Positions 45,424 through 59,574 are shown, counted from the stretch's first letter. The stretch: 64,000 bases of DNA from Mercurialis annua (GCF_937616625.2 NC_065576.1:1304501-1368500), one strand, 5' to 3'. The notes: generated by a model from the letters alone, not told the origin. A program made the numbers and translations.

Positions 45424-48400
45424 ATGGCGGGTTTTTTCTTCCGCTCTCTTTACTCATCCACCAGAAAATCCATTTCCAACTTCAGTACTAAAAATCGGTA
45501 CTTCACCTCTCGCACTACCGCCATCACTCCACGCGTCTTATCGGCGGCGAGTTATGCCACAGCTGCCGCTGCCGCCACGTCAGCTCCGATTAATTCTTCA
45601 TTAGACCCTAGCCGGTTACGAAACGTCGCCGTAATTGCTCATGTGGATCACGGGAAAACAACGCTTATGGACCGTTTATTGAGGCAGTGCGGTGCTGATA
45701 TACCTCATGAACGCGCCATGGATTCAATCAGCCTTGAGCGTGAACGTGGCATTACAATTGCTTCTAAGGTTGCATTTGAATTTTAATTTTGGTATAAAGT
45801 TTATAATATTTCAATTCAGTTAAATACTGTTTATTTAGTAAATTCCTATGTTATAGAAATGATTTAGTTGCTTAGGTAGCACGGACACTTCATTCAATCA
45901 ACCTGTCTCGTTTCGGAAATGTTTTAGACATGAAACTTCGTTTTTTACAAAGAAAATCTTAAAATAACATCGTTTATCCGTGTTCGTGTGTCTGAGTATC
46001 CCGTTTCCCTGTGTCTGTGACCATACTACCTAGGTTGCTAGTATTTGATTCTTTCATTTTAAGTGAAAATTTGAAATTTATTGCAGGTTACATCGATCTT
46101 ATGGAAAGAGAATGAGCTGAACATGGTTGATACACCTGGACATGCTGACTTTGGTGGTGAAGTATGTATGCCCTGGCTCCCTCGGATTTTCTCTTTTCTT
46201 ATAGAAATGTAATTCCTTTTTCGGCTTGATTCTTAAGTTATGACCAATGGTATGTGCTATACAATTAAATGGAAATCTAGATAAATGATAAATTGAACTT
46301 ACTTTACTATTGTGGGATTATAGAATTGAATACACTTATGAGTTGTGAATTGTGGAAAGCTTGGATTTTTTGTAGTGTTATTATAGGATATGGTGGGAAT
46401 TACCACATCAGTATATTTAATTGAAGTTTGTAGCAAGTTCTAAGTATTAGCAGTAACATTTGTGTTGCTTTATGGACCATGTTATATATGTTTAAATAGT
46501 AGTGTCTAACTGAGGAAAATAAAGAACAATGGATTAATAAGACGGAAGTCCAGATCTAGGGATATTTGTAGCAGTTTCAGTAAGAAGTTCGCTTTGTTCA
46601 ATTCTAGAAAATGGGTAGCTACCTGCAATTATAATATTAATCTTTCTACAACTCTTTTTAAAATGATGATAGGTTGAGCGGGTCGTTGGGATGGTTGAAG
46701 GAGCAATTTTAGTTGTAGATGCCGGTGAAGGTCCACTTGCACAGACAAAATTTGTTCTCGCTAAAGCATTGAAGTATGGGTTGCGCCCACTTCTACTCTT
46801 AAACAAAGTAGATAGACCTGCAGGTACAATTTTTAGCTCTCATTCATATCTTTCTATTGTTTCTTTGTGATGAGTTGGTTGCTATGGCTTACATGTCCTT
46901 ATGGTCGGAGGAAAAATATTCAGCTAACAGTAAAGAACTTAAATTGAAGCAACAAGTGATTGTCATTAGTTTAATTGATGTCACATTGTGTCCATTCGTG
47001 CAGAGGTGGAGCCAGGGCATGCCTAAGGGGGGCCCACCTTTTTTTTCTTTCATAAAACTCTTTTTAACTTTGCTTTTTTTAAAATATGATTACTAAGTTT
47101 TGTTTTTTTGTATGGCCCCCCTAAATTCTAATTCTGACTTCGCCTTTGTGTAAATGTTTCATGCTTTAACTTTCATATGATATGTGCTACTTTGTATGTG
47201 TGTTTTATTTTCCACGCTTTCTTAATTTAATTTTGTATGCTTATTGGATGATACATTCTTTCCTACTATGGTTTGCTTTATTCATTTCCTCCAAATTGAG
47301 ATTTGTACCATCATCAGTCTTTTGATTGTATAGCATTTACTTGTCAATTTTATGTTGGAGTAACATTGTGCTGATTTTAATTCTATGGGAGATTCTGCTT
47401 TTTAAAGTGAAATTAGTAATATGACAAAATATATCATTTAGAATGGTCCTAATGATCTTCTCCATCATTCTTGCAGTGTCAGAGGAGAGGTGTAATGAAG
47501 TTGAGAGCCTTGTTTTTGATCTGTTTGCAAATCTTGGTGCTACAGGTGAAAGAGATATAGGAAGTTGAAACTAGATTTGACATCATTCAGCAGTTTCTTA
47601 CCTGTTTGCTTTCTTCATGAACTTTATAGAAGGAAAAGTTCAATAACTGTATTTTATGCTTGTTTTAGAGGAGCAGCTGGATTTTCCAGTTCTATATGCT
47701 TCTGCTAAGGAAGGGTGGGCATCCTCCACCTATACCAAAGAACCATCTGCTGATTCAAAGAATATGTCACCGTTGCTTGATGCCATCATAAGACATGTTC
47801 CATCACCAAAATCAAGCCTTGATGCACCTTTTCAGATGCTGGTAGGTGTTCAACACTGTTGGTTCCAATAGGTGATACAGTCACATGTGCGGCTATGTTT
47901 AAAATCTCATTATTAAGAATCTTTATGCAAAGAAGACACAACAAATTACTTGCTCATAATGGGTAAACATGCTCCTTAGCATATCAAACCCCTTGTGGAA
48001 TAAAAAGCACAGAGTACAAAGTTATAATATATAAAAGAAGCCAAAAGAAATAACTGATGTAACAAATTACTGCTCATATTAAGTATAGAGGCCATAAAAT
48101 TGTTATAAGAAGATAATACTGATTTACAAACATTACTGAGAAAGCTACTTCCTTCTGAAGTGCTAATGTGCTAGCCCTTGATACAAGTATCTCAAATATT
48201 TGGCGTCTTCGTGGCATATTGTTATATCAAGTTCCAACCAAATATTTGTCTATCTATTTTTGTTGTTCTCTCTCTTTCCAACTGTTGTTCTGTTCTATTT
48301 TTCTCAGTTGCTTTAAATGGACTTTTATTGCATTTTTTAGGTTTCCATGATGGAAAAGGACTTTTATCTTGGGCGTATCTTAACAGGACGTGTTGCCTCT

Positions 48401-51400
48401 GGAGTTGTTCGTGTTGGGGATAGAATACACGGACTACGTATATCAGATTCTGGTGTTGAGAAAATTGAGGAAGGAAAGGTAGTATCTTGATTTGAAATGA
48501 ATCATGGATCGAATTTCATTGAAGAACTTATTTACCAAATTTTAGATGAACAGTATGGATAATCTATGCTTCATCCTGATCTATCCCGTGTCTGGTTGCT
48601 GTCTGGTGATTTAGACTTTTATTATGAACTAAAAGCTTCCCTTCCTTAGGTTTCAATATAAAGTTGAACGTGATTAGAAACTTTTTCTAATAATATTTGA
48701 ATTTCCTTGTTTTTTTCCATGTTTCTAATGCTGTTTTACTGATGCGCCTGTCAAGTTAAAGGCATAAACCGCTCACAGTAGAATACCAGGATTTTGTTAC
48801 TATGATTGTAATCTTTTTCTCAAATTTTAAAATGATATGTTAATTTTAAGTTTTGAGAATAATGCCTATGCAACATTCGATGAAGCCTGAAGCTCAGTTG
48901 TTATGCTCAAAGCATGGTTCTGAATGCTTTCAGTATGTGTCATGAATTAAGATATCAGATGGAAAAGTTGGTCATAACTTTGAAAATATGTTTTAAGTTG
49001 ACTAAAGTTGTCTATTATTACTGAGATGCTCTAACCTTCTGCAAACAAATTTATGTTTGTACTGTTAAACTCATTGATTTTTTATCTGTAGGTTGTGAAG
49101 CTTATGAAAAAGAAGGGTACGAGCATGGCTCTTATTGATAGTGCTGGAGCTGGTGATATAATATCAATGGCCGGGATGACAAAACCAGCAATAGGCCATA
49201 CAGTGACAACTGTGGAGGTACGTAGCTTGCACAAAGAGTCAATTTTTTTCCCGTACTATGCATGGGATGGGATATTACTTTCCTTCATTTAACACTCCAC
49301 TGAACCGTGCATTCTTCTGAATTATTCGATTCTATACCTAGTATAGCTGATTATGTTTAAGCTGTTCTTTTTTCTATTAAAGATCAGATTGAATTGATTT
49401 TCAATGTAAAACTTCATATTGGGATTCTTTCCCTGTCACAACAGTATAAGTACTAAAATTAAATATATAGTTGACTCGCAGGTTGACACTAGCACATATC
49501 TATTACTTCTGTACCCCTCCTTTATGTGCTTTGATGTATAGCCTTTCCCCCCTTTGCAGTTTCACGTACGCTTTTGCTATTGCTTTTAAGCAATTCCCTA
49601 AGGATATTCTTGATGAACTGTCTTTTTAGGTGTTGCTGTTTTTAGATGTGAAAACTAGCCGAAGTTTCAAGATTTTATGTTGAGGATCTGAACTCTGAAG
49701 TGATATCTTACACTCCATCTTAACATAGGGTGCTCTAATTAAATTAAAGTAAAGAATTTGTATCATACCATCCAGGCATTGATTGAAAATAATAATGATA
49801 ATAAAATTTCTTTTATTTTTGTAATATTTTTGAATTGACGTATATGCTTTAAATAAACGGAAACAATATTATGTAGTAGTCTGAAAATACATTTGGTCAT
49901 GGACTCTTCATCTCATTCACTATATTGACTTTGCTTTAGCCTTTATTTCCTAGGTTCCTGCTTCAATACAATAGGGTTTAATATTTTAGTTACAGCACAT
50001 ATAAGCATACACCAAACTTTTTTTCTTCACTCTGATGACAAGGCATGATCTATTTTTGACATGTACTTTATGGTGTTTATCATGATCACTAATACTTGAA
50101 TAGCTTATTGGCTTGATATCTCAAGTTGTTGGAATTTGATCTAAACTTCATTATGGTTTTCTCTTCTAGGTTATGAATGCATTACCGACTGTTGAGTTGG
50201 ATCCTCCGACTATTTCCATGACCTTTGGTGTCAATGACTCTCCATTAGCTGGCAAAGATGGCACACATGTAAGTTCAACATCTCTTTGTTATTCCTTCAA
50301 ATATTATGTATGTGTTTATTCTGCGCGTGCACACACATATATATATCTTTGCGACACGATGCTTTGCTGTTGGATGCAACTATTTTCTTGGTTATTATTA
50401 TGCCTACAATTTGTGCATGAAACTTCTCAGGTTAAATTTGAAAATGTAAAGTATAATAAAATACAACAATCCAGCTGGATAACTTTATCATATCTTGTAA
50501 TTCTTATGGATTCTTATGACTATGAAAGGAAATTTTAAATACTTGAGAATAATTCAATATGAGGATCTAAATAGAATAAGATTTAAAGATAAATGTTTCC
50601 ACATGGCTATGGTAACAGAGTTGTTGTTTTTGGAGTCTTATTGATTTTAGGTACCAATAATGGTAGTATTATAAATGCTGCATTACTTGTGGCCATATTA
50701 GTTTAAACGTTAAGAACAGCCACTCATTACAATTGACAAATACTGAAGGGCAATAATTCTGGTACATAATACCTGTCAGTATTTGTATTTCTACTATCTT
50801 TCTAAACTTCTTTTCCTGTGTGGTTTTTTAAGTTTAAAATTGTAAAAGAGGTAATTGTGTTCTTTGGTTATTTTTTTAGTTGACTGGAGGAAAAATTGGT
50901 GACCGGTTGATGGCTGAAGCTGAAACTAACCTTGCCATAAATGTGATTCCAGGCATGTCAGAATCATATGAGGTTCAAGGGAGAGGAGAACTGCAACTTG
51001 GTAAGTTCCTAAAAACTGTGATTCTTATAGCTGTTCATGTGGAGCATGCACTTCTAGTTGTATACAAATGGCTGTCCTACAACCTCATGTCTTTGTTATT
51101 TTTGAATCGTTGCATCTGATGTAGTAATTTGGTGCTACAATTTCAGGCATTTTGATTGAGAATATGAGGCGTGAAGGATTTGAGCTGTCTGTCTCTCCAC
51201 CTAAAGTCATGTGAGTTTCTTGAAGCTTGGGCAAGAAAGGGACTTTTTATGGTAGTCTAATCTATGTTGTGATCCATATAGTGGCTAGGCGTCTAGCATT
51301 TGAATACCAAGTAGTTGTAGTGAAGTCGGTTAAGTAGGGGATTGATCTTACCTGTAAGTCAAGAGAGGGCACCTATTTTAAGGTTTCTAACCTGCAAGGC

Positions 51401-54400
51401 TGGTTCATTAGGAAAGGCTGCTCTAGCCTCTGTCCCTTAGGATACAGTGCTAGAAGGTACTGAAGCTAAGGAGCCGCTTTGATACTAGTTTGGCATTAGA
51501 TAGGTGGGACTAGAATTCACCTTGAAAAACCAGCTTGTCAAAGAATGGCGCTCACCCACTTATAAGGCCATGAATTCTGTTCAACTTGTCAATGTGGGAT
51601 CTTTCCAGCATCAGTTGATGGACTAAAACTTGTTTGAACCTTTCATTTAATTTTGTAATGCATGTGTGGGGCGTTATTCATAATAGCAATTATCAGGGAA
51701 GGGTTAACATTTTAATGCAATCCTGTATACATTGATTAATAAGCTGGTGTTTGTAAGACAGACAATTAGGGATTGTGGATTCTGTTGCAATCTTCTTTCT
51801 GTTTGTATCTTGTGCTGAACCATTTAACTTTAGATTCTATGACCAATCTACGACATGGCTTCAGATGTTTACGATTATGTTTCATGCATTTCTTTTATAG
51901 GAATTTTACTTAGTTTCGCAGATTGAACAATATTAAAGCCATTACCACTGCAAGTGTGCAATTTTGTGTGTTTGTTTTGCAACAAAGAGGCTGCATATTT
52001 AAAGCTTGCGACATCCATATGGAATGGGAATTTTCTTACTGTTGGACTCTATCTACATTTACCTTAATGAATTTCTTGTAACATTAAATTTGTTCAAATG
52101 CTGAATTAGGTATAAAACTGAGAAAGGCACGAAACTTGAACCAATTGAAGAAGTGACTATTGAGGTATGAATTATGATATAATAAATGTGCTGTTTCTCC
52201 TTTTGCTTATACGAAAGTGTGATACTTACAATATACATTTTTGTTCAGGTAAACGAAGAGCATGTAGGATTGGTTATGGAGGCTCTATCTCATAGACGAG
52301 CAGAAGTTATCGATATGGGTCCTGTACCTGGACAGGATGGCAGGACTAGGCTGTCTTTGACTTGCCCATCAAGGTAAGTGCATAGTTTTTTCATGCAATC
52401 TCTTTTGTGTGTGTAGTTAGTTCCATCATGTGTGGTTTTGTTCTACCTGCAGTTTATGAATTTCAATATCACTTGGATATAGATAGTACGTGCATGAAGC
52501 ACACATTGTTCAACTTCTTATTATCATGGGGGATTTTCTAATTATTGACATTTATTAATAGGTTTTTAGATTTGCCTTTCATGCTGTTAATATCTGCTAT
52601 CTGCATAATTAATTGGTTATGCCAATCATTATCAAGTTCTTCTCAATGCTTTACTTTTCTAATTTGAGCAGTATCTTGTGATTCTGCACATTTCGGTCTT
52701 TGATGAGGCATTCTTTGAGACTTAGGTTGTCTGTCAGATTGTGTTTGTTGGTCTCATTTGAAAATAGAATTTCTATGGATTCAGGTTTGATCATCTTGGG
52801 TTGTGATTGTTGCAGTCTATTCTTTAGTATATTAGTATATGTGTAAGTGATAAGTTGCCAATGCATTGTTCGAAATGAGACTGCTAAATTCCACTTTAGA
52901 AATGGAAATAAGCTCCCTATACTCTCTGAGATTGTACCTCATTTTTCAGGAACTATTTATACATGGCCCTTATGGTGTTAATATAATCATGCTGCAAAGT
53001 TCAGGAGCCATAATTAATTGTCAATGTGATATTGTATGCCTTGCAAATTCAGTATAACCATTGTCCTCCTTTAAAATTAATTTGTCCTTAATTATTGGTA
53101 CTTGATGAATTTACCATACTGTCATTGCTTGCATCACTGCTACTTGCATTGGAGAATTAGGATATTGAGCCCCTATAATGCGAGTTGACATCATTAAGTT
53201 CATTTTTCTTGATGATAATATCATCCAGTACAAATGATATGATAATTATTTTCATGATTTTATGTTGTTAGTCTTTTATTTATTGACTACTTACTTCTCT
53301 GCACTTCAGGGGCCTGGTTGGTTATAGAAGTGTTTTCAGCAGTGACACGCGTGGATCTGGATTTATGCACCGTGCTTTCCTTAGTATGCTTTTTTTACCC
53401 GTGATAATTCCGTTGTCATTCTTTATTCTTGTTTGTTCTCTAGAGTTCTTAAATTGCTGGATCATCAAGAAAGGTGGCGATTTTTCTTCAACCTCCCTGG
53501 ATGATCTGGATGACAAGTCTTATAACAAATTTAAAATCTAGAAAGTCTGCTTCTTAAAGCCTGATAATGGTTATATGTGATCAGTCTGCATCTATGCTTT
53601 TTGACTCCGTTCATATACTTGTAGGAAATATGTCTATGCATTTTGCTTTAGCAAATTGCAGTCGAGTCTTATAGTATTTGTATGCTGCCAACATAGATTA
53701 CTTATTGGTTATTTTTGTGGTTAAAGATGCTGTAAGGGATTCAATTTTAGCATATTCCATGAGTCCATTTCTCTTCTCAACTATGTTTTAGTTTTCTGCT
53801 CTTCTCTCTTCCATCTTCCTACCTCTCTTTCAAATAATGTCATGCTTATACAGTTCATTATGTTATTTGCAGCCTATTCAAAACATCGGGGTGTGCTTGG
53901 AAATGTTAGGAAAGGAGTATTGGTATGTACACACATGTTTCATTTTTTATGTTTGAACTAGAACTAGAAGTTCTTTTTCAGTTTTCTACAACAGCTCAAC
54001 ATAATAATTTTGTTTTTCATGTTCAGTTTCAAGTTCTTTGTTTAAGACTTCCCATGGAACTGATTTTAAGTGCATGTATTCATAGATAACAATTCGTCGA
54101 TTCAATAATTTCCTTGGATGATGGATTCTTCACCGTATTGAATGGTTAAATTGGGATCATTGTTCTTTTATTTTTGGGTTTATGGTTTCTTAGTGTTATT
54201 TGTAGTGAGTAGGTCTAATTAAACATCTTGGGTAGCTGAATAAAAAACAAAAAAATAATGTAGGCTCCAGGATATCGCAATTGAAATTATTGGCTGTTAC
54301 TTTTGGCTAAAAAAGTGATCGAAGGGGGGATGCTGATTTTTTTGTCTGGTTTTGCATTACCACCATTAAATACTCACTTCACCTCCCTTCTATCTGTCTC

Positions 54401-57400
54401 TTTTTCCCCCTCCTGCAGAAATTCTTTGTTTGAAAGAAAATGTTGCGGTTTAATGTCAGTAAATTATTGCTTGGATGTGTATTTGATTACTATTACCTTT
54501 CTGTCTTTCATCTGGTTAAAATGACATAACAGGTATCAATGGGCTATGGTACAATCACAGCTCATGCATTGATGAGTTTAGAAGCTCGTGGAACGCTCTT
54601 TGTTGCTCCAGGAATGGAGGTTTGGTCCTAACTCTGGTTTTCTTCTTCTATATACTTGTATGTTTGAATTTGTCTGATCTCTCACAATTTTTAAAGAAAG
54701 TTAAACATGTCCATGTTCGATGGGGAATGTCAAGGTGATTTTATAACTCTAACTGTGTAGCCATTAAGTGAACTCATGGATTTCTGGTCCCTCTATAGGA
54801 TAGTTAAGGTTTCATGTCTCAAAAAAAGGTATCCATGTTGCTGGTCTTAACATCTTGTTAATTATTCTAGTTTGCGAAAGTGATGTGGGATCTGGGATGT
54901 GCCGGAGCATTGACACTCATCTTTTAGATGATGACAAGGTTGGAGCCAATGAATTCCATAAGATTTTGTTTGCAATTCAGTTGCAAATCTGCAAATATTA
55001 CACTATATTTGATTTCACAGGATTAGCTGTGCCTAACATTGGAATTTTTATTTTATATTCTATACATCACGTCATTTTAAAATAGATTTATATTAAATTG
55101 CAATTTTTTTTATCAATAATTATTTCCATGGTTGAATAATATGCGAAACACCAAACATAACTTGGCATTTAACAAATGAATTAGGAACTCATTGACATCT
55201 ATGGAGAAGGATTTGGATGGTATTAGGGATGTGACTTCTGTGTTAAGCGCTTTAGCTATTTAGTGTTTTGGCTTTTGTTCTTTCACTAAAAAAAAGTTAT
55301 GGACTGAGCTTTCCAATTAACATGAGTTCTAAATTTTAGATTTTGATACAAAAAAAGGTTCTTATAATATTGTGAAACTTTGATAAATATAAAATCTTGA
55401 TCTTTTTTCATAAGTAATACTCTTATTGTCTTATCTTTATTTGGAGAAACAAATCATTAAGACTTTTCTTGTGTTAAAATTCATGTCTTTAACATTTTTT
55501 TTATCATTTTATTGAAATGAACAGTAGCAATAAAATTATGAACTTATAATCTTCGAATTAATAAGCTTCACTTTTTTCTTTATGAAATCAATTCTTTATT
55601 TTAATACTTGAAATATTGGAGGAAATTAAGAAATTAAACATTTTTATTCATGAAAAGCATTAAGCAAGATTCATTGATTGATATTAAATCATAGTTGTTA
55701 AAAGCGCTTGGGCGCTAGAAAAGCGCATTGCGCAGGTGGTACGCCTCAGAAACACCTGAGGCGACCACCTTCATCCAGGCGCGCTAAAGCGACGAGGCGA
55801 TGTCTGCGAGGCGCAAAGCGCAGCCACATAAGCCCTAATTTCTGTTTTCCTAAAAAAAAAGCCTAATTTCTGTTTATATTGGAGTTGCAGAGAAGGAGAA
55901 GTTTATTGATAGAAGAAGATGAATAGTAGAATACGAATGAGTTATGTTTGAAAATAAAAAAGAATACGAATGGGTTTTTCTCAATTTAATTAGGGCAGCT
56001 TTTAGGGTTCAATTTCCAATACTTGGCAATATTTTTAATGAAAAGAAAGCTGTATACAGCTCTTTACAACTTTTGTTGTTATGTTTATTTATTTTTAAAT
56101 TATTATTTACCAATTGAATATTAACAAATAAACTTATTACTGATTTATACATATTAAACGATTTTTTTATATCTATTATACAAAGATTATATTTTTCGGA
56201 CTTTATCATTATGAAGACTTTCATACATTTTTCTAGTCTCAACAAAGAATCTACTTTCAAGTTTCAAACCCTAGTAGCTTTCTTGGACTTCATACATTTA
56301 ATTTTGGGATAATTTTTGTGTGTTATAGGTATTTTAAATTTTTTTACATATATGCGCCGAGCTTCACTCGGGCGTGCGCTTTTTTAGCGCCTTGCGCTTA
56401 AAGCTATATAGGACCCTTTGCGCTTCAAGTGCGCTTTGCGCTTTAACAACTATGTATTAAATTGCAAATTTTTTTCATCAATAATTATTTCCAAGGTTGA
56501 ATAATATGCAAAATGCCAAATATAAATTGGCATTTAACAAATGCATTTATTAGGAACCCATCTGCAGTTACAGTGATATCTATCTTCATTTGGTACCAAA
56601 CACATAAGTTTGTATTATCGGTAAACTTTTAGATACACTCTGCAATTTAGCTTAATTATGCTATCAAGTTAATGAGTAGGAGCTTCAACTTTCTTAGGAA
56701 GTTTAATATCTATTTGGTCAGTTTATGACTACTATTGTTTTTGTAGTCTTTCATCTATTGACTGTAATCATGTGTGCTTTAACTTGCAGACATACGACGG
56801 CATGATTGTGGGTGAACATTCAAGGGATTCAGATCTTGATGTAAGCAGGTTTTAATATTAATTTACGCCTATCATGTTAGGTATCACATTATTTTAACCT
56901 GAATAGTATTATTTCTTTGTAACAGATCAACCCTGTTAGAAGCAAGGAACTTACTAATATTCGATCTGCTGGCAAAGATGAGAATGTGAAACTAACTCCA
57001 CCACGCCTGGTATGCTAATGTGTGCTAACCCATTTTATCTATTGATTATTTAAGTAATGTGTTGCAAATCAAAGTGCAACTCAGAACTCTTTTGAAAAAA
57101 AAAAAGGAGCTCGTTACTCTTACTTTCTTGATATGATGTTATCATATTTAGATAATTAACTCAAGTCTACATACAAGTTTTGTAGGAAAGCTATAGCCTA
57201 TAACCAAAAAAATTAGAAACAAAAAAAGTTTGTAAGAGAGAACCATGAATGCATATTTGAGTGGCTTTCATGCAAATGCATCTGCAGGAGTTTTTGACCT
57301 GACAATCAATAGGAAGTTATTATAAAACAAATTATTTGAATGTTTGGGATGTTCCTTACAAATTGACAGATTTGAGGTACACATGTGTTTGCCTATTTAA

Positions 57401-57811
57401 CATTAGAATGGATCTATTTGCAGCTGACTCTTGAAGAAGCCATTGGATATGTAGCTTCTGATGAGCTTATTGAGGTGAGTTTCATTTGATATTTTTTTCT
57501 TGTTTCTGATACTTTTTGCATGATAGGGTTTGTCTAAAATTTTAAAGACCGAATTTTTTGCACGGTTCATAATTTCTTAAACGGACTTCTGCAACAGTAT
57601 TTGATTGTTCTTACTGACTAGATAAGAATGATATCATGTAGAATGAGTTTTTCCCAAATGTGCTAGTTAACATTTTCGTACAGTTTTTTTTTCTTCTGCT
57701 AAGCATGTTATGGTGTTTTACGTGCAGGTCACCCCTAAGGCCATCCGCTTGAGAAAAAGATACCTAGACGTTAACAAGCGTAAAACCATGAGCAAGAGGC
57801 TAAAGGAATGA
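45424..57811 (+). CDS. Organellar TypA/BipA-like translational GTPase
   Basis: Nineteen exons with consistent phases: 45424-45768, 46087-46161, 46673-46823, 47477-47545, 47669-47841, 48341-48478, 49092-49217, 50170-50268, 50880-51000, 51147-51210, 52110-52164, 52249-52373, 53310-53383, 53873-53922, 54533-54619, 56790-56840, 56926-57009, 57424-57474 and 57728-57811, giving 673 residues. The first ~60 residues (Ser/Arg/Thr-rich, [15 protein letters not shown]) are an organelle transit peptide, mitochondrial in style. GTPase motifs: [16 protein letters not shown] (G1), RERGITI (G2), [11 protein letters not shown] (G3), NKVDRP (G4) and a YASAKEGWA segment (G5). Domain 2, EF-G-like domains III and V ([12 protein letters not shown]) and the TypA-specific C-terminus (GLVGYRS..., [33 protein letters not shown]) follow. 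TypA/BipA binds ribosomes as an EF-G-like factor, with roles in stress and ribosome assembly. The long introns contain several transposon remnants. Confidence 0.95.
45873..46032. mobile_element. Small MITE with TAGGTAGCAC ends, TypA intron 1
   Basis: 160 bases starting TAGGTAGCACGGACAC and ending ACTACCTA, the same family as 37067-37233. GTTGCT occurs on both sides (45867-45872 and, offset by one G, 46034-46039), a candidate short target duplication. Confidence 0.65.
47001..47148. mobile_element. Short hAT-like MITE in TypA intron 3
   Basis: The left end CAGAGGTGGAGCCAGGGC matches the reverse complement of the right end CAAAGGCGAAGTCAGAAT at most positions. Both are followed by a TAAGGGGGGCC / TTAGGGGGGCC block. 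CAGAGGCGGAGCCAGG-type ends are common in plant hAT-like MITEs. No 8-bp duplication could be confirmed. Confidence 0.5.
51240..51620. repeat. Dispersed repeat-like block in TypA intron 10
   Basis: The block is less A+T-rich than the surrounding intron. It contains GTGGGACTAGAATTCACC, AACCAGCTTGTCAAAGAATG, CACCCACTTATAAGGCC and CAATGTGGGATCTTT, a set of phrases that recurs in many plant genomes in repeat or promoter-like fragments. I could not fix its ends or class. Confidence 0.35.
55091..56560 (+). repeat. Direct repeat pair in TypA intron 15 (55091-55190 and 56455-56560)
   Basis: Two segments of about 100 bases, 1.36 kb apart and in the same orientation, share TATTAAATTGCAA, ATCAATAATTATTTCCA, GGTTGAATAATATGC and TTGGCATTTAACAAATG with few differences. 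The hAT-like element at 55690 is inserted at the very start of the second copy. Confidence 0.8.
55690..56454. mobile_element. Non-autonomous hAT-like element in TypA intron 15
   Basis: A 765-base element. It starts CATAGTTGTTAAAAGCGC and its right end is GCGCTTTAACAACTATG, a 13-bp perfect terminal inverted repeat followed by GCGC with one base of slip. The flanking 8-mers TATTAAAT (55682-55689 and 56455-56462) are identical, which fits a hAT target duplication. Both subterminal regions are strikingly GC-rich and full of GGCGC/GCGCC/AAGCGC motifs, while the middle is A+T-rich with no coding. Confidence 0.78.
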
Positions 57812-58707
57812 AATCAAATCTAACACAACTTTTTGACCTTAAATTATGTCACAAACTCACGATTGTTGAATGAAGCAGAGCATGTATCTTATGCACTCAT
57901 TCATTATTTCCACCAAAATATAGTCAATATTACGATGGTAAAAAAATATTCTTTGACACTTTTGAAGATAACTTGTATTCAATATAAAACAATAAAGTCA
58001 ATGATAATATTTGTACGTTGGTATTTATCTTGTAATATCTACAATGTATGCCATCAAAAGGCATTTTTCCGAGTTCAATTTAGTGCTTTAGGGTAGAGTT
58101 GAAAACAAAAAATCAAAAAAAGGGTACAAATGAACTTTTTCCTAGGTCATGGTATAAACGAAAAAATATTACAAGGTGGAGGTTTTTTAAGTAATTAAGC
58201 CTTTATTTAACTATCGTATGAAATTGATAGTCATTTAACGGGAATAAATGGAGAAACTAACCCTAAATGAACATACATAGAATCAAGAAGAAAACTATAA
58301 GTATGGAAAACCCCAAATAATAAAACTAATAAAAGATTAATTTTTAAGTTAAGTTTGAATTTAAAAGTAAAATAATTTAATTGACACATAATATGAACTA
58401 AACCGAACCAAAAAAATGTGACTTGAAATATCGTAGATCTTTGCAAATTCAGTTAATGTTTCATTTCAAACTTAACACACCCTAATCAATGAAATAAGGT
58501 CTTAAATAAATAAAGTACGTCATAAGTATAAAATTTCCTTTATTGTAATAATCTCCTAAAGTATGGGAAAAGACTTGGATTATTTACCCATCATTTTCAG
58601 GCCTTTTTACAGCAATTGTTTTTATCAATTCTAATTGAATAATAATAATAAATTAACATTTACGATAGTCTAAAGAATAAAATGACTACAAGAAGCACCT
58701 GCTTTTT

Positions 58708-58798
58708 GTTTTTTTTTTTTTTTATAAATTGAGAGGAGGAGATGACGACCTTAGTAAAATGCTACGTTATAGCATTTGAACTAAAGCTCATTGGTTAT
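58708..58798 (-). mobile_element. SINE-like element, copy C
   Basis: On the minus strand it starts ACCAATGAGCTTTAGTTCAA, passes through CATTTTACTAAGGTCG and ends CATCTCCTCCTCTCAATTTATA with a long A tail (poly-T at about 58710-58723). It is the same family as the copy at 38705. Confidence 0.6.
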
Positions 58799-59466
58799 AA
58801 AAAAACACTTTAATTTCATATTGTAATTGAAATTTCAATAGTAAGGTTCATTTAATTTTTACTATTTCTATTACCAGTCTATTGTGATTATGATAACAAT
58901 AACAGCTGAGGATGGTTGATTTCAAGACCTTGTGAATATGAACATGTCAAACAAGAATTGAAGCCCCAATTGGCATAACAGTCAAAAAAAATCCAGACAT
59001 CAAATTTTAATTTGGGAATTGTAAAAGACAAGAAAATTCAAAAATGTAAACGCTGATCAAGAACATTCCAAGTCATAACAATTCAACTATCCAAAATAGA
59101 ATTTAAATCAACCACTATTAAACAATCATTTCTTGTGAAGCCATTTTCTTTCAATTGAATTATTTGTGTTTAATTCAACTAGTTGTTCATCTTAATACAG
59201 AAAAAGACTCGATCAAATATAGTTGCATTACATTAAATTGATACAAAATACTATTATATTTTTAAAATTTAATTAGTTTAGTCAATTATTAAGGATATTA
59301 TTATTTTTGAAAATTATTTAATTAAAAGTAAAATGTAACATTCGGAAAAGTTGGTAAGTGATTCAAATGAAATAATGACCTATTTTCTGCATAATAGCTT
59401 CCTGGATAATTAATTTTTAGGATAACATATCTTTCGAAAATTATATAGTTCTGCATTAAGGGATAT

Positions 59467-59574
59467 TTTTTTTTTGTGATAATTGGAGAAGAAGAGCGTT
59501 TGTAGGAAAAAATGAACTCACAATTTAGCAGTTTGCTGCCTAACGCTTATATCATTTTAACTATAACTCATGGC
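59467..59574 (-). mobile_element. SINE-like element, copy D
   Basis: The minus strand reads GCCATGAGTTATAGTTAAAA, then GCGTTAGGCAGCAAACTGCT, and ends CTCTTCTTCTCCAATTATCAC with an A tail (poly-T at 59467-59475). The GGCAGCAAACTGCTA block is shared with copy B. Confidence 0.65.

Noticed and set aside
46857..47096. 79-codon frame in TypA intron 3
   Set aside because: It lies wholly in an intron defined by conserved flanking exons and overlaps a MITE.
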